Shown here piece after piece: positions 43,364 to 51,157 of a stretch of 51,157 bases of DNA. Source of the stretch: Bradyrhizobium elkanii WSM2783 (GTDB taxonomy: Bacteria; Pseudomonadota; Alphaproteobacteria; Rhizobiales; Xanthobacteraceae); assembly GCF_000472865.1 (NCBI RefSeq), contig NZ_AXAP01000062.1:1-51157 (forward strand), read 5' to 3'. Within the stretch, counting starts at the first letter, position 1. Each line of letters starts with the position of its first letter. Under the pieces are notes generated by a model. The model saw only the letters and a list, made by a program, of their open reading frames with translations, was not told the origin of the DNA and did not search any database. The position numbers were made by a program, and so were the translations under genes.

Positions 43364-45961
43364 ATGCCCAAGAATATCGTTCTGCTATCGGATGGCACGG
43401 GCAACGCCGCCGGCAAGGTTTGGCGAACCAACGTCTGGCGAACCTTTCAGTCGCTCGATCTCAAGACATCCGATCAGATCGCGATCTACGATGACGGCGT
43501 CGGCACTTCATCGTTCAAGCCGCTTGCCATTCTCGGCGGCGCCTTCGGGTACGGTCTGAAGCGCAACGTCCTCAACCTCTACAAATTCCTCTGCCGCAAT
43601 TACCGAGAGGGCGACAAGATCTATGCCTTTGGCTTCAGCCGAGGTGCTTTTACCGTTCGGATAGTCGTTGGCTTGGTGCTCAATCAGGGGCTCGTCAAGT
43701 TCGCCAACGAGGCAGAACTGGATCGGAAGGCACGTGCGGCCTATCGTGCCTATCGTCACGACAAATATCCGGTCTGGAACCTCCAATATCCATTTCGCCT
43801 TATCCAGTCCTGGCTCGACAAGCGCTTCTACACCCCGTGCGAACGCACGGTCGATTCCATCGAATTCGTCGGCGTGTGGGACACGGTTGCGGCTTATGGC
43901 TTGCCAATCGATGAAATGACGCGCGGTGTCAACGACTGGCTTTGGCCGCTCGAGCTGCCGAACAAGACATTCAATCCCAAGATCCTCAAAGCTCGCCATG
44001 CGCTGGCAATCGACGACGAACGAGCAACTTTTCATCCGGTCCTTTGGGATGAAGATACGACCAATACGCAGCCGAGCGGATCAAGCCGGCATTCCAGTGA
44101 CGAGCGGCTGTTGCAGGTCTGGTTCACCGGCGTTCATTCCAACGTCGGCGGCGGCTACCCTGACGATTCTCTCGCAAACATTTCTCTGGCCTGGATGATG
44201 TCGGAGGCCAAGCAGGCGGGCGTCGTTTTCAAGGACATGCCTGACGCCGAGCCCGATGCACTCATCAGCACCGAGTCAGCAAAGGACAAGGACGGCAGGC
44301 TTTACGATTCCCGCAGCGGCCTTGGCGGCTATTACCGCTATAGTCCTCGCAAGATCCAGGACTTCTATGACGCGATGCCTGCGACAGTTGCGCCTGACGG
44401 CACGCCAAATCCCAAGCCCGAGCCGAAAATTCATGAGGCAGTCTTCGGCAGGATCAAGCTTGGTGCGCATTTCTATGCGCCCATTGGCTTTCCAAAACAA
44501 TATGAGGTCGTCCGCTCGACCGCTCCTTATGTCAACTATTGGCCGTCGGGACCAATGATCTCCAACGTCTCGGTCACGGTCGAGCCAAATGACTCGAGCG
44601 TTTCTGAGGGAAAGCCGTCCGTCGACCGGCACAAGGAGCAAGAGGGCATCTGGGACCTCGTATGGCGGCGGCGGGCAATCTACTTTCTGACCGTGTTCGT
44701 CACCGGCTACCTTCTGCTCTATCCCTTGCTCAGGGACAGCTACCCGTTCCAGGAGCTCCGCACCTCCTTCCGCTTCTTGTCGGATACGATCCGGATCGTT
44801 GGCAATTTCCTGCCAGGCATGGCCTCGCGCTGGATAGACGCCTATGCGCGAGATCCGGCTTGGTTCGTCATCTGGGCTTCTCTCGTCGCATTCCTCATCT
44901 GGATAAGCGCGAGCCTGAAAGGGTCGATCAATGATGGTATGAGACTTTTGTGGACGCGTTTCTTGCCGGACTCCAATAAGCCCGAAGAACCGAAAGTCCC
45001 CAAAGTTGTTTCGCCCGCCCAAACCATCCTGTTCGCTGGCGTCATCCTGTATCTGTTTCTCTATCCTGAATTCGACCGCCCGATACTCAACTGGCTGCGT
45101 CTGCCCGCCAGCTACGAGGACAGCCTGCTGACCTATACGGCGCAGCCAGTCCGCTCCGTTCTTGGCGCATTCCTTGTGTTTTATTTCCTTCCCAGCGTGG
45201 CTGTGCGGAAGCTTCGACAATCGAAAATCTATCAGGCGCTGCTTCGAGGATTTAAGTTCTATCTCGCCCCTGCGCTATCTGCGATTGGAATCCTGTATCT
45301 GGCCGTTGCATTTGGCAACCATTACCTCTTCAACATCCGCGACGGCTTCGGCAGCTTCTGCACGGAGACGACCGGGCTGGCCGGCGGCACGGAAAAAGGC
45401 AGGAAGAAGCAACAGACGGAGGTGCTCTTCGATGCATCGCCATCGGCCACCAACTTGCCGAACAATGTCTGCATCTCGACCGGCGTATTCGTCAGGACTG
45501 GCAAGGAATATCGAATTGTCGTCCAGCGGCTCCCTGCCCCCGAGACGAAGCCCCCATCCGGCAAGTGGAGCTTCTTCGGCGAAGAGTCCTATATGGGCGG
45601 ACAGCCGATAGGCCGTCTGCCATCCTTAAAGGCAGCGACGATGGCCTTGCTCTATCCGTTCCGCCACACGTTCGACCGCCCATGGGGAAGCATCATTTTT
45701 CGCATCGGTGCAAGAGGTAACGAGGAGGATTTCCTCGACCGCGCGCCACCCAACCAGAACGATGACGTTCGGGCGAACGACGTTGAGTATACGATACCCG
45801 ATGATTCCGAGCAGCTTGCCGAGGTTCTAACGCCAAATCGTGACGGCGAGCTCTTTGTCTATCTGAACAAGCCTATGCTCGGCTGGTGGGGCTATGAATC
45901 TTCCCTCGCCGACTGGATCGGCAGCAGCGGAAAGGCCAGGATTACCGTTCAAAGTCGATGA
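43364..45961 (+). CDS. DUF2235 alpha/beta hydrolase with C-terminal membrane helices
   Basis: 865 residues. The N-terminal ~330 residues are DUF2235: KNIVLLSDGTGNAAGKVWRT, IYDDGVGTSSFKPL, nucleophile elbow GFSRGAF (Ser92), VEFVGVWDTVAA-like segment with the acid residue, and FTGVHSNVGGGYPDDS with the catalytic His. This family includes type VI lipase effectors (Tle) and predicted lipases. After about residue 430 there are roughly five membrane helices (for example AIYFLTVFVTGYLLLYPLL and SVLGAFLVFYFLPSVAV) and a polar C-terminal domain, so it is probably membrane bound. GGAGGA precedes the ATG at 43364. No type VI genes are near. Confidence 0.85.
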   Translation: MPKNIVLLSDGTGNAAGKVWRTNVWRTFQSLDLKTSDQIAIYDDGVGTSSFKPLAILGGAFGYGLKRNVLNLYKFLCRNYREGDKIYAFGFSRGAFTVRIVVGLVLNQGLVKFANEAELDRKARAAYRAYRHDKYPVWNLQYPFRLIQSWLDKRFYTPCERTVDSIEFVGVWDTVAAYGLPIDEMTRGVNDWLWPLELPNKTFNPKILKARHALAIDDERATFHPVLWDEDTTNTQPSGSSRHSSDERLLQVWFTGVHSNVGGGYPDDSLANISLAWMMSEAKQAGVVFKDMPDAEPDALISTESAKDKDGRLYDSRSGLGGYYRYSPRKIQDFYDAMPATVAPDGTPNPKPEPKIHEAVFGRIKLGAHFYAPIGFPKQYEVVRSTAPYVNYWPSGPMISNVSVTVEPNDSSVSEGKPSVDRHKEQEGIWDLVWRRRAIYFLTVFVTGYLLLYPLLRDSYPFQELRTSFRFLSDTIRIVGNFLPGMASRWIDAYARDPAWFVIWASLVAFLIWISASLKGSINDGMRLLWTRFLPDSNKPEEPKVPKVVSPAQTILFAGVILYLFLYPEFDRPILNWLRLPASYEDSLLTYTAQPVRSVLGAFLVFYFLPSVAVRKLRQSKIYQALLRGFKFYLAPALSAIGILYLAVAFGNHYLFNIRDGFGSFCTETTGLAGGTEKGRKKQQTEVLFDASPSATNLPNNVCISTGVFVRTGKEYRIVVQRLPAPETKPPSGKWSFFGEESYMGGQPIGRLPSLKAATMALLYPFRHTFDRPWGSIIFRIGARGNEEDFLDRAPPNQNDDVRANDVEYTIPDDSEQLAEVLTPNRDGELFVYLNKPMLGWWGYESSLADWIGSSGKARITVQSR

Positions 45962-46027
45962 GTTGAAGCGGCGGCGACTCCGCTGCACTGCGACCGGAGC
46001 ACAGAAAGCTTGACGACATTATCGTCC

Positions 46028-47995
46028 TCATCGGCCGATGCCACGCTTGATGCCGATCGACCACGAAATGCCCTCCCCGCCGACCTGACCGGTGACCAAT
46101 TGCCCGCGCGCTCGCTCCAGCACCGGCCGCCACGGCACCAGCGCGAACTCATGGGATCGCTCGATCAGGGCGAACCGCCCGCTGTTCAGCGTCAGCATGC
46201 GCCGGTAGACGCCCTCGATCTTGTCGCCGGCTTTGACCTCGACATGTTCAAGGCGGGTGCGCGCGGATAGGTCGGCCGCAGTCCTTGCCAGTTCCCGCGT
46301 CTCGAGCGTTTCGAGCATGTTCCGGGCAAAACGGATCTGCCCACCTTCCTCTCGCGCCAGCCCCTGCTCGATCAGCCATTGCCGTCTTGTTCGAAGCGCT
46401 GTCTCCACCTCCGCCCCAAAGCCGGTCGATGCGAGCTCATCGGGCTCCTTCCCAACAAGCTTGCGGTCGAGCCAGGTGGCACCCAGCGCCTGCGGCAGAT
46501 CCTCGAGCCGTTGCCATGACAGCACCGCGGCCCGCACCGGATTGCGCGTTTGCTGGAACTTCTCGTATTCAAGCGCCCGGTCCAGATAATCCCGCCCCAC
46601 ATTCCAGCTGCCATCGGCAAGGCGGCTGACCATCCCTTCGCGCCGCATCGCCTCCAGGCGCCGCAGGTGCGATCCGACAAATTCGCCCGACACTTGCGGA
46701 TCGAATTCTCGATGCGCACGGTCGCTGTAGATGCCGCCATGGCGAGCGGCTACGCTAGCGACCGTGCGATCGATTGCGCGCGGCTCCGCGACGCGCGAGC
46801 TGAGCTCCAGGATCGTGTTCCGGACAGGCGCCTCCTCGTTGGCCCGAAGGCTACCAATCTCGGCATAGTGCGTCCGCCCGTCCACTCCATCGATCACGAC
46901 ATAACGACGCTCCGTCAGTTCGTCCGCAAATCCCTCGCCAATGACCCGCCCGATCAGTCGGCGAGCGCTTCCCTGCGGATCGAAGATCGCATAGTCGCCG
47001 GGGGCCCGCGTAAATCCTGCCGCGGCCATCTCGCGGTGCATGGTCTTGATGATGTCGCCGCGTTCCCCCATGCGTCTGAGCTTTGGCTCGAGCTCAGGGT
47101 CGATCCGCCAGCGCCCCGGCTCGGCCTCTTCTGCCAACCCCATCCGCTCTAGGGTTCGCAGCCGCCCGATCCGCGCCGTTTGCCAGCTAGGCTCCCGGCC
47201 CGACAACGCACCCAACTCAAGAGCTCCGCTAGAGGCATCTCGCAGGATGCTCCGGTCGAGCCGCGTAAGCCGCTCGGCTGTGATCTCCTGCTGAAGCTTT
47301 CGAGCGAGCTCGATGTCCGTTTCAGGGCCGAGCTCCCGCGTGATGAGCTCGGCTGCCCGCGACCGAAAGCCATGAGCGATATAGTCGCGCGCGATGACGA
47401 GGTCGTTTCCTTCGTCATCCTGGCCGCGCAGGACGATATGGGTATGGGGATGGCCGGTGTTGAAATGATCGGCAGCGACCCAGTCGAGCCCGGTCCCGAG
47501 GTCCTGCTCCATCTGGCGCATAAGGTCGCGGACGAAGGGTTTCAGGTCCGCCAGCTCGGCGCTGTCCTCCGGAGCCACGATAAACCGGAACTGATGACGA
47601 TCGCCGGCGCTGCGCGCCGTAAAGCTCTTGCCATCGGCACGGTCGTTGCTCGCGCCGTATAGCTCCCCCGGCTCGCCCTCGCGTGTGACGCCGTCGCGCT
47701 GGACGTAGCGGAGGTGAGCTCGCACGGCACCTAGGTCGCCGGACTTGATCCGCACGATTCGGGCCTTGACCACGACACGGCGTTGACCCTGGCCTCGTCC
47801 GCGCTGGGCCAACACCGCACCTTGGGCGCGGCCGCGGCCGATCCGGCCGCCGGTAAACGACGAACCCGATCGCACACTGCTGCCGGCCTTAGTCGCCTCC
47901 TGGCGGACGCGTCGAAGATAGCTGGTCGCCCTCCTGGCCCTACGATTGCCGATCCGTCCAAGCTTCACTTCGAATTCGTCGTCGATCTCACGCAT
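46028..47995 (-). CDS. MOBP relaxase with DUF3363-like C-terminus
   Basis: About 655 residues. The N-terminal third has the relaxase features: AHLRYVQRDGVTREGEPG (with a possible catalytic Tyr) and the metal-binding GHPHTHIVLRG near 178-184. The rest fits DUF3363, the tail of VirD2-like relaxases in Tn4371-type and rhizobial elements. It nicks oriT, stays bound to the 5' end and pilots the strand through TraG. The Met at 47995 (MREID) or the one at 48004 could be the start. The traF-like peptidase gene usually near it is absent; its place is taken by the DUF2235 and Fic cargo. Confidence 0.88.
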   Translation of the reverse strand: MREIDDEFEVKLGRIGNRRARRATSYLRRVRQEATKAGSSVRSGSSFTGGRIGRGRAQGAVLAQRGRGQGQRRVVVKARIVRIKSGDLGAVRAHLRYVQRDGVTREGEPGELYGASNDRADGKSFTARSAGDRHQFRFIVAPEDSAELADLKPFVRDLMRQMEQDLGTGLDWVAADHFNTGHPHTHIVLRGQDDEGNDLVIARDYIAHGFRSRAAELITRELGPETDIELARKLQQEITAERLTRLDRSILRDASSGALELGALSGREPSWQTARIGRLRTLERMGLAEEAEPGRWRIDPELEPKLRRMGERGDIIKTMHREMAAAGFTRAPGDYAIFDPQGSARRLIGRVIGEGFADELTERRYVVIDGVDGRTHYAEIGSLRANEEAPVRNTILELSSRVAEPRAIDRTVASVAARHGGIYSDRAHREFDPQVSGEFVGSHLRRLEAMRREGMVSRLADGSWNVGRDYLDRALEYEKFQQTRNPVRAAVLSWQRLEDLPQALGATWLDRKLVGKEPDELASTGFGAEVETALRTRRQWLIEQGLAREEGGQIRFARNMLETLETRELARTAADLSARTRLEHVEVKAGDKIEGVYRRMLTLNSGRFALIERSHEFALVPWRPVLERARGQLVTGQVGGEGISWSIGIKRGIGR

Positions 47996-48156
47996 GGCCC
48001 GCATCCGACGTTTGAATGAGCCGGCGATATGTGGAGCCGACGAGCGTCCGCCAAGACGCAGACGCAATTGCGCAGGTTCGCCATTGCGTTGGGCCGAACA
48101 TGGTGACAACGCGGACCCAAGCGGCGCCAAATCTTGGATGTGCAGACAACGGCTTA

Positions 48157-48192
48157 GGCGCTCCGTAGCGCCAGTGCTTTTATCTTGCCCTC
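48157..48192 (+). other. Candidate origin of transfer (oriT)
   Basis: GGCGCT (48157-48162), loop CCGT, AGCGCC (48167-48172) is a perfect stem, followed by TATCTTG|CCC at 48181-48190. The latter differs by one base from the MOBP nic consensus YATCCTG|Y, which places a possible nick between 48187 and 48188. A stem shortly before nic is the standard layout, and the position just upstream of the relaxase gene fits. The IS66 left end is only 18 bases beyond the proposed nick. Confidence 0.5.
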
Positions 48193-48205
48193 CCGCTTAG
48201 CTGCC

Positions 48206-48229
48206 GTAAGCGTCGGAATCTTGCACGAC
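48206..48229 (+). repeat. IS66 left terminal inverted repeat
   Basis: Begins GTAAGCGTCGGAATCTTGCA; 18 of 24 bases match the reverse complement of 51133-51156. Confidence 0.75.
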
Positions 48230-48287
48230 TTTCCGAGAGTGCGTTGTCGTTCCATATCGGGTTCCTTGCTGCATTGGAGGATCTCCG

Positions 48288-49175
48288 GTGGGTACGGAAT
48301 ATTTCAAGAACGAAGCACGTCGTTCCTTTTGGTCGGTACACGTTGAAGCGTGGCGGCGAAGCGGTCTCAGCAAGCGCAAATATTGTCGTCAGCACCGTCT
48401 CAGTGGCGGCACGTTCGATCGCTGGCTGCGGCATCTGGTTGACGCTGAGACGTTGCAAATACGTGCGGAATTGCGTCGCGAGGAACGTCGGGAGCGGCTC
48501 CGCAAGAAGCGGGCTCCAGTGTCGAAGGACCTCCGCTGCAGAGCTGTGCAAGCGTTCTGGGCGATGCACGTTGAAGCGATGAAGTGGTGCGGTCTGAGCA
48601 TGCAAGCCTATGCCCGCGCCCATGGCATATCGCAGCACAGCCTGAGGCGATGGCGCGATTTGATCGACGCCAACGACGTTGAAATCGACTGGCGGACGCA
48701 CCTTCATCCGAGTGCCCGCCCACTGTTAAGCACTAGTGCTAAGACTAGTGCTAAGGATGGCGCAGCTGAATCTCGCTTGACAGCGACGCCGAATGACGAT
48801 CCTCCGACACCTGAGAAGCAGAGCCGCCGCAGCTTCACCGACGAGGAAAAGCTGGCCATCGTGTTGGAGACTGAACGACCTTGGGAGACCGTATCGTCGG
48901 CGGCACGAAGGCACGGTATCGTCACTAGCATGTTGTTCCGCTGGCGAGCGGAGCTTGGGTTTGGTAAGGGCAAGCGCGCCAAGTTGGTGCCGGTCGCGGT
49001 GGCCGATGCTGGAGCCGTCGGGTCATCGACGCCGGTTGTTCTGCACGATCTGTTGCAGCCGCCCGACGGCATGACGGTTGTCAAATTGGACGATGGCCGC
49101 CGCGTCTTCGCGCCGATCGGCAGCGATCCCGATGCGGTCCGTCGCCAGATCACTGAGCGGGAGACAGCACGATGA
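48288..49175 (+). CDS. tnpA: IS66 accessory protein TnpA, extended form
   Basis: 295 residues, about twice the usual IS66 TnpA length. The C-terminal half holds the expected HTH_Tnp_1 domain (RRSFTDEEKLAIVLETERPW, RHGIVTSMLFRWRAELG). The N-terminal half has two related copies of another helix-turn-helix-like unit: FWSVHVEAWRRSGLSKRKYC...FDRWLRHL and FWAMHVEAMKWCGLSMQAYA...LRRWRDLI. A 12-bp tandem repeat ACTAGTGCTAAG (48732-48755) lies in the linker. It probably helps recognise the element ends. Coupled to tnpB by ATGA. Confidence 0.85.
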   Translation: MGTEYFKNEARRSFWSVHVEAWRRSGLSKRKYCRQHRLSGGTFDRWLRHLVDAETLQIRAELRREERRERLRKKRAPVSKDLRCRAVQAFWAMHVEAMKWCGLSMQAYARAHGISQHSLRRWRDLIDANDVEIDWRTHLHPSARPLLSTSAKTSAKDGAAESRLTATPNDDPPTPEKQSRRSFTDEEKLAIVLETERPWETVSSAARRHGIVTSMLFRWRAELGFGKGKRAKLVPVAVADAGAVGSSTPVVLHDLLQPPDGMTVVKLDDGRRVFAPIGSDPDAVRRQITERETAR

Positions 49176-49525
49176 TGATCGTGCCGGCCGGCGTGAAAGT
49201 CCATCTGGCCTTGGGGTATACCGACATGCGCAAGGGCCTGGATGGCCTCGCCGCGCTCGTTCAGGAACACCTCAAGAAGGATCCGTTCTCCGGCCACCTG
49301 TTTGCCTTCCGAGGCAAGAAGGCAAGCACGCTGAAGATCCTGTTCTGGGACGGCAACGGGCTTTGCCTGTTCAGCAAGCGGCTCGATCAGGGCGGCTTCA
49401 TCTGGCCGAGAATGAGCGATCCAGGTGGCACGGTGACGCTGTCCCCGGCGCAGCTTGCCATGCTGATCGAAGGCATCGATTGGCGTACGCCGGAGCGTCG
49501 ATGGCGCCCGGCCATCACGGGTTGA
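49172..49525 (+). CDS. tnpB: IS66 protein TnpB
   Basis: 117 residues, standard IS66 Orf2 (not the RNA-guided TnpB of IS200/IS605): MIVPAGVKVHLALGYTDMRK, LAALVQEHLKKDPFSGHLF, KILFWDGNGLCLFSKRL and the C-terminal GIDWRTPERRWRP are all family-typical. Required for IS66 transposition, mechanism unclear. ATGA overlap with tnpA. Confidence 0.92.
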   Translation: MMIVPAGVKVHLALGYTDMRKGLDGLAALVQEHLKKDPFSGHLFAFRGKKASTLKILFWDGNGLCLFSKRLDQGGFIWPRMSDPGGTVTLSPAQLAMLIEGIDWRTPERRWRPAITG

Positions 49526-49594
49526 ATCGCAAAAACCCGCATAGAATATAGCGAAGTTGCTTCGTCGAATCAGCGTGTTCGAGTAGAATCGGTC

Positions 49595-51130
49595 ATGCAG
49601 CTCGACCTCGACAATCTGCCGTCGGATACTGCGCTTCTGCATCGCCTGGTGCGCGACATTGCCTCGGTCATCGCGCATCGGAACAGCGAGATCCAGCGTC
49701 TCCAGGCGATCATCAAACAGCTTCAGCGCGCACAATTTGGGCGTCGTTCCGAGCGTCTCGACGCCGATCAGCTCGCCCTTGGACTCGAAGATTTGGACAT
49801 CGATTTGTCGGCCGTCGAGGCAGATCAAGCCTCGCTGGAGGCGTTTGCGCCGACGCAGAAACTGCAGCCGAAGCGCAAGCCGCTGCCGGATCATTTGCCC
49901 CGCGAACAGGTTGTGCTTAACGTCGATAGCGAGAGATGTGCGTGCTGCGGCGGCGCGCTGCATGCGATCGGTGAGAGCGTCAGCGAGATGCTGGATTGGG
50001 TGCCAGCACAGTTGCGCGTGGTACGCGTCTGCCGCCCGAAATATGCCTGCCGCAGTTGCGGAACGATCACCCAGGCTCCGGCGCCCGAACGACCGATCGC
50101 CGGCGGCTTGGCCACGCCAGCCATGCTCGCGCATGTGCTGGTCAGCAAATATTGCGACCACACACCGCTCTATCGGCAGGCGCAGATTTTTGCCCGCCAT
50201 GGCGTCGAACTGGAGCGCTCGACATTGGCCGGATGGGTCGGCGGCGCGTGCTGGTGGTTTGAGGCCCTGCACGATCGGCTGTGCGAGCACATGTTCGCGT
50301 CGGATCACCTGTTTGCCGACGACACGCCAATCCCGGTGCTCGATCCGGGCCGCGGGCGCACCAAGACCGGACGGCTGTGGGTGTATGCCCGCGATCAACG
50401 GAGCTGGGCTGGGCCTGAGCCGCCAGCTGCGGTTTATGTGTTCGCGCCCGACCGGAAAGCGGAGCGCCCAGCAGCGCATCTGATGCACTTCAAGGGCGTT
50501 CTGCACGTCGACGGTTACGCCGGATTCGAGCGGCTGACCGGCGCCGGAAACATCACTCTCGCCGCATGTTGGGCGCACACCAGGCGCAAGTTCTACGAGG
50601 TTGCGCAAGCCGAGGACACGCCCATCGCGCACGAGGCCTTGCGTCGTATTGCCAGCCTCTATGCCGTCGAAGCGCAGGTGCGTGGTCAATCGCCGGCGCA
50701 TCGGCTGGCTACGCGGCGCGCACTCGCCAAGCCGATCGTTGACAGCCTTCGCCTGTGGCTCGAGGTGCAACTCGCTCAATTGCCCGGGCGCGGCAATCTC
50801 GCCGAAGCGATCCGGTATGCGCTGTCGCGCTGGGATGGATTGACCCGCTTCCTCCGTGACGGCCGCATCGAACTTGACACGAACCCCGTCGAGCGGGCGA
50901 TCCGACCTGTGGCGCTCGGCCGCAAGAACCATCTCTTCGCCGGTAGCGATGGCGGTGGGGAACGATGGGCAATCCTCTGTTCGCTGATCGAAACGTGCAA
51001 GCTCAATAACGTCGAGCCTTACGCATACCTGCGTGACGTGCTCACGCGCATGGTCGACGGACATCCGATCAACCGTCTCGACGAACTGCTGCCGTGGGCC
51101 TGGAAACCGACGGATCATGTCAATACCTGA
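49595..51130 (+). CDS. tnpC: IS66 transposase TnpC
   Basis: 511 residues. N-terminal coiled coil (IAHRNSEIQRLQAIIKQLQR), a zinc-binding domain (CACCGG ... CRSCGTITQAPAPERPI), and the DDE catalytic core with HLFADDTPIPVLDPGRGRTK, LHVDGYAGFERL and IELDTNPVERAIRPVALGRK, followed by the usual NNVEPYAYLRDVLTRM tail. Open over its full length, so the element may still be active. It stops 26 bases before the right end. Confidence 0.95.
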   Translation: MQLDLDNLPSDTALLHRLVRDIASVIAHRNSEIQRLQAIIKQLQRAQFGRRSERLDADQLALGLEDLDIDLSAVEADQASLEAFAPTQKLQPKRKPLPDHLPREQVVLNVDSERCACCGGALHAIGESVSEMLDWVPAQLRVVRVCRPKYACRSCGTITQAPAPERPIAGGLATPAMLAHVLVSKYCDHTPLYRQAQIFARHGVELERSTLAGWVGGACWWFEALHDRLCEHMFASDHLFADDTPIPVLDPGRGRTKTGRLWVYARDQRSWAGPEPPAAVYVFAPDRKAERPAAHLMHFKGVLHVDGYAGFERLTGAGNITLAACWAHTRRKFYEVAQAEDTPIAHEALRRIASLYAVEAQVRGQSPAHRLATRRALAKPIVDSLRLWLEVQLAQLPGRGNLAEAIRYALSRWDGLTRFLRDGRIELDTNPVERAIRPVALGRKNHLFAGSDGGGERWAILCSLIETCKLNNVEPYAYLRDVLTRMVDGHPINRLDELLPWAWKPTDHVNT

Positions 51131-51132
51131 CC

Positions 51133-51156
51133 GACGTGCGAGAGCCAGACGCTAAC
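51133..51156 (-). repeat. IS66 right terminal inverted repeat
   Basis: Read on the minus strand from 51156 it begins GTTAGCGTCTGGCTCTCGCA, matching the left end in 18 of 24 positions. One base remains to the window edge. Confidence 0.7.
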
Positions 51157-51157
51157 T

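Larger units (their letters stand above)
48206..51156 (+). mobile_element. Complete IS66-family insertion sequence
   Basis: Carries tnpA, tnpB and tnpC in the canonical order and orientation, bounded by imperfect inverted repeats starting GTAAGCG (left) and GTTAGCG (right), 18 of the first 24 bases matching. The left flank is TAGCTGCC (48198-48205); IS66 elements make 8-bp duplications, and the one base visible beyond the right end (T at 51157) agrees with the first base of that octamer. It is inserted between oriT and whatever lay upstream of the relaxase gene. Confidence 0.88.

Noticed and set aside
47996..48130. Longer N-terminus for the relaxase (start at 48130)
   Set aside because: The added residues are Arg/Ala/Gly-rich, not relaxase-like, and would run into the oriT region; starts at 47995 or 48004 fit better.
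48704..51118. Long minus-strand open frame (804 codons) across IS66
   Set aside because: Antisense to tnpA, tnpB and tnpC, each of which has clear family motifs.

Overview
The window is high-GC DNA with the gene complement of an alphaproteobacterium, most likely Bradyrhizobium or a close relative (Nitrobacteraceae). This is inferred from protein content, codon style and a palindromic intergenic repeat of a type I associate with that genus; no database search was run. It falls into three parts: a chromosomal flank up to a tRNA gene (1-7118), a mosaic accessory and defence-like region (7119-28741), and a conjugation module with cargo that ends in a complete IS66 element (28749-51156).

Flank: two overlapping minus-strand molybdopterin genes (a MoeA-like protein, and a MoeA fused to a periplasmic-binding-like domain) lie next to three orphan solute-binding proteins (branched-chain/urea ABC type, TAXI-TRAP type and Bug/TctC type). 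It ends at tRNA-Ile(CAU), 7043-7118, a plausible insertion point for an integrative element. No integrase and no second copy of the tRNA 3' end was found in the window.

Accessory region: 7119-10677 holds fragments and hypothetical genes, including a frameshifted HNH gene. 11231-17182 is a tightly coupled seven-gene operon: nucleotidyltransferase-like DUF6932, XRE-ImmA/IrrE metallopeptidase, a Cys-rich DUF4186-like protein, a radical SAM enzyme, a DPPW methyltransferase, an ASCH protein and a P-loop nucleotide kinase. It is driven by a promoter whose -10 lies inside a 22-bp perfect palindrome abutting the first ATG. This is the best candidate for an undescribed system; a nucleic-acid or nucleotide modification pathway under SOS/ImmA-like control is my hypothesis. 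Next come a frameshifted HEPN-like gene, a DUF2971 gene, a twice-frameshifted STAND NTPase with an N-terminal PD-(D/E)XK-like nuclease domain (Avs-like architecture), an unknown gene, a PD-(D/E)XK nuclease, a trypsin-like protease, a frameshifted HNH gene and a small XRE regulator.

Conjugation module: DUF2274-trbI-trbG-trbF-trbL-trbJ-trbE-trbD-trbC-trbB-copG-traG, all on the minus strand and all intact, encode an IncP/Tn4371-like type IV secretion apparatus and coupling protein. A MOBP-type relaxase with a DUF3363-like tail lies at 46028-47995, with a candidate oriT just upstream. Between traG and the relaxase sits plus-strand cargo: a class II Fic protein under an array of repeated half-sites, a small membrane protein and a DUF2235 hydrolase with membrane segments. 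An IS66 element (48206-51156) has landed about 20 bp from the putative nic site.

Five of the accessory loci need frameshift correction while every conjugation gene is open. Either the defence genes are decaying or the assembly has local indel errors; the sequence alone cannot decide.
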